NCBI RefSeq assembly: GCF_000711295.1
Contig: NZ_JOMJ01000003.1
Coordinates: 943,001 to 1,007,000 of the forward strand
Reading direction: 5' to 3'
Source: Desulfohalovibrio reitneri
Lineage (GTDB): Bacteria > Desulfobacterota > Desulfovibrionia > Desulfovibrionales > Desulfovibrionaceae
Length of the DNA stretch: 64,000 bases
This document shows positions 63,764 to 64,000 of this stretch, piece after piece; positions within the stretch are counted from its first letter, which is position 1, and each line of letters starts with the position of its first letter. The notes below the pieces were generated by a model. That model searched no databases. It was not told where the DNA came from and worked only from the letters and a program-made list of their open reading frames with translations. The position numbers were made by a program, and so were the translations under genes.

Positions 63764-64000
63764 TGACCTTCCAGATATTTCTGACCGACGATGCGTCACG
63801 GGATTTGGAGGAGTTGTACGACTACATTGCATCCCACGACGCGCCGGGAAAAGCGGATTACGTTCTCGATCAAATAGAGAAGGCCTTTTCGAGCCTCTCC
63901 GAGATCCCGGAGCGAGGAGCCTATCCAAAAGAACTGCTGGCCATCGGGCTTCGCGAGTACCGTGAGATTTTTTTCAAACCCTACCGTATCATCTATCGAG
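63763..64000 (+). CDS. RelE/ParE family toxin (partial at window edge)
   Basis: Open from the ATG at 63763 to the window end (79 codons, no stop). Seen: MTFQIFLTDDASRDLEELYD, HDAPGKADYVLDQIEKAFSS and LREYREIFFKPYRIIY, the ParE-type core with the final RIIY strand. ATGA overlap with the antitoxin. ParE-like toxins act on gyrase, RelE-like ones on ribosome-bound mRNA; this sequence alone fits ParE somewhat better. Confidence 0.86.
   Translation, partial: MTFQIFLTDDASRDLEELYDYIASHDAPGKADYVLDQIEKAFSSLSEIPERGAYPKELLAIGLREYREIFFKPYRIIYR

Overview
The window reads as a chromosomal segment of a Gram-negative bacterium, most likely a proteobacterium in the broad sense (Pseudomonadota or Desulfobacterota). 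It carries a phage-defence island at the left and a long contractile-tail (myovirus-type) prophage to its right. The Gram-negative call rests on the MetR-type regulator with MetR-like boxes, a phage lipoprotein with a lipobox, and the BREX type 3 plus Hachiman combination. No rRNA, tRNA or CRISPR array was found.

Defence island (1-17.7 kb, all minus strand). Read in the direction of transcription: a promoter with an internal dyad (17662-17690), a frameshifted excisionase-like HTH gene, brxF, brxC, pglXI, an unrecognised gene with a HEPN-like R-x4-H motif, brxHII, pglZ and brxA. This is the gene order of BREX type 3 with one extra gene. Only 18 bases after brxA comes a Hachiman pair, hamA (DUF1837) and hamB (Ski2-like helicase, cut by the window edge).

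Small-molecule or peptide modification cluster (17.7-20.5 kb, minus). It holds an amidoligase, an unknown 173-residue protein, a class II glutamine amidotransferase and an AIG2-like gamma-glutamylcyclotransferase. The genes overlap or nearly abut, so they look like one operon attached to the end of the phage late region.

Prophage (20.7-63.4 kb, mostly minus). In transcription order: a 256-residue unknown protein, an HTH protein, a small-terminase candidate, a lipoprotein, large terminase, portal, MuF, an adenine methylase-protease-scaffold fusion, decoration protein, major capsid, head-tail connectors, tail terminator, sheath, tube, chaperone-type protein, tape measure, CIS-tube protein, gpX, gpD, M15 endolysin, DUF1353, gpV, a glycosyltransferase, PAAR, gp25, baseplate J, tail protein I and a DUF4815 fibre-like protein. 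Two overlapping tyrosine-recombinase genes lie on the plus strand at 59.3-60.6 kb, followed by a 28-bp repeat array. A 33-bp element with a fixed internal spacing occurs seven times, each copy 23-92 bases upstream of a late gene, and looks like a phage promoter or activator site.

Foreign cassette (49.56-54.25 kb). metR, metE and a frameshifted glyA interrupt the head genes between MuF and the protease fusion. They left a 5'-truncated phage gene at one junction and a change in base composition inside MuF at the other.

Right edge (62.7-64 kb). A cluster of TGCGGTGG iterons is followed by a Phd/YefM-ParE-type toxin-antitoxin pair on the plus strand, with the toxin cut by the window edge.
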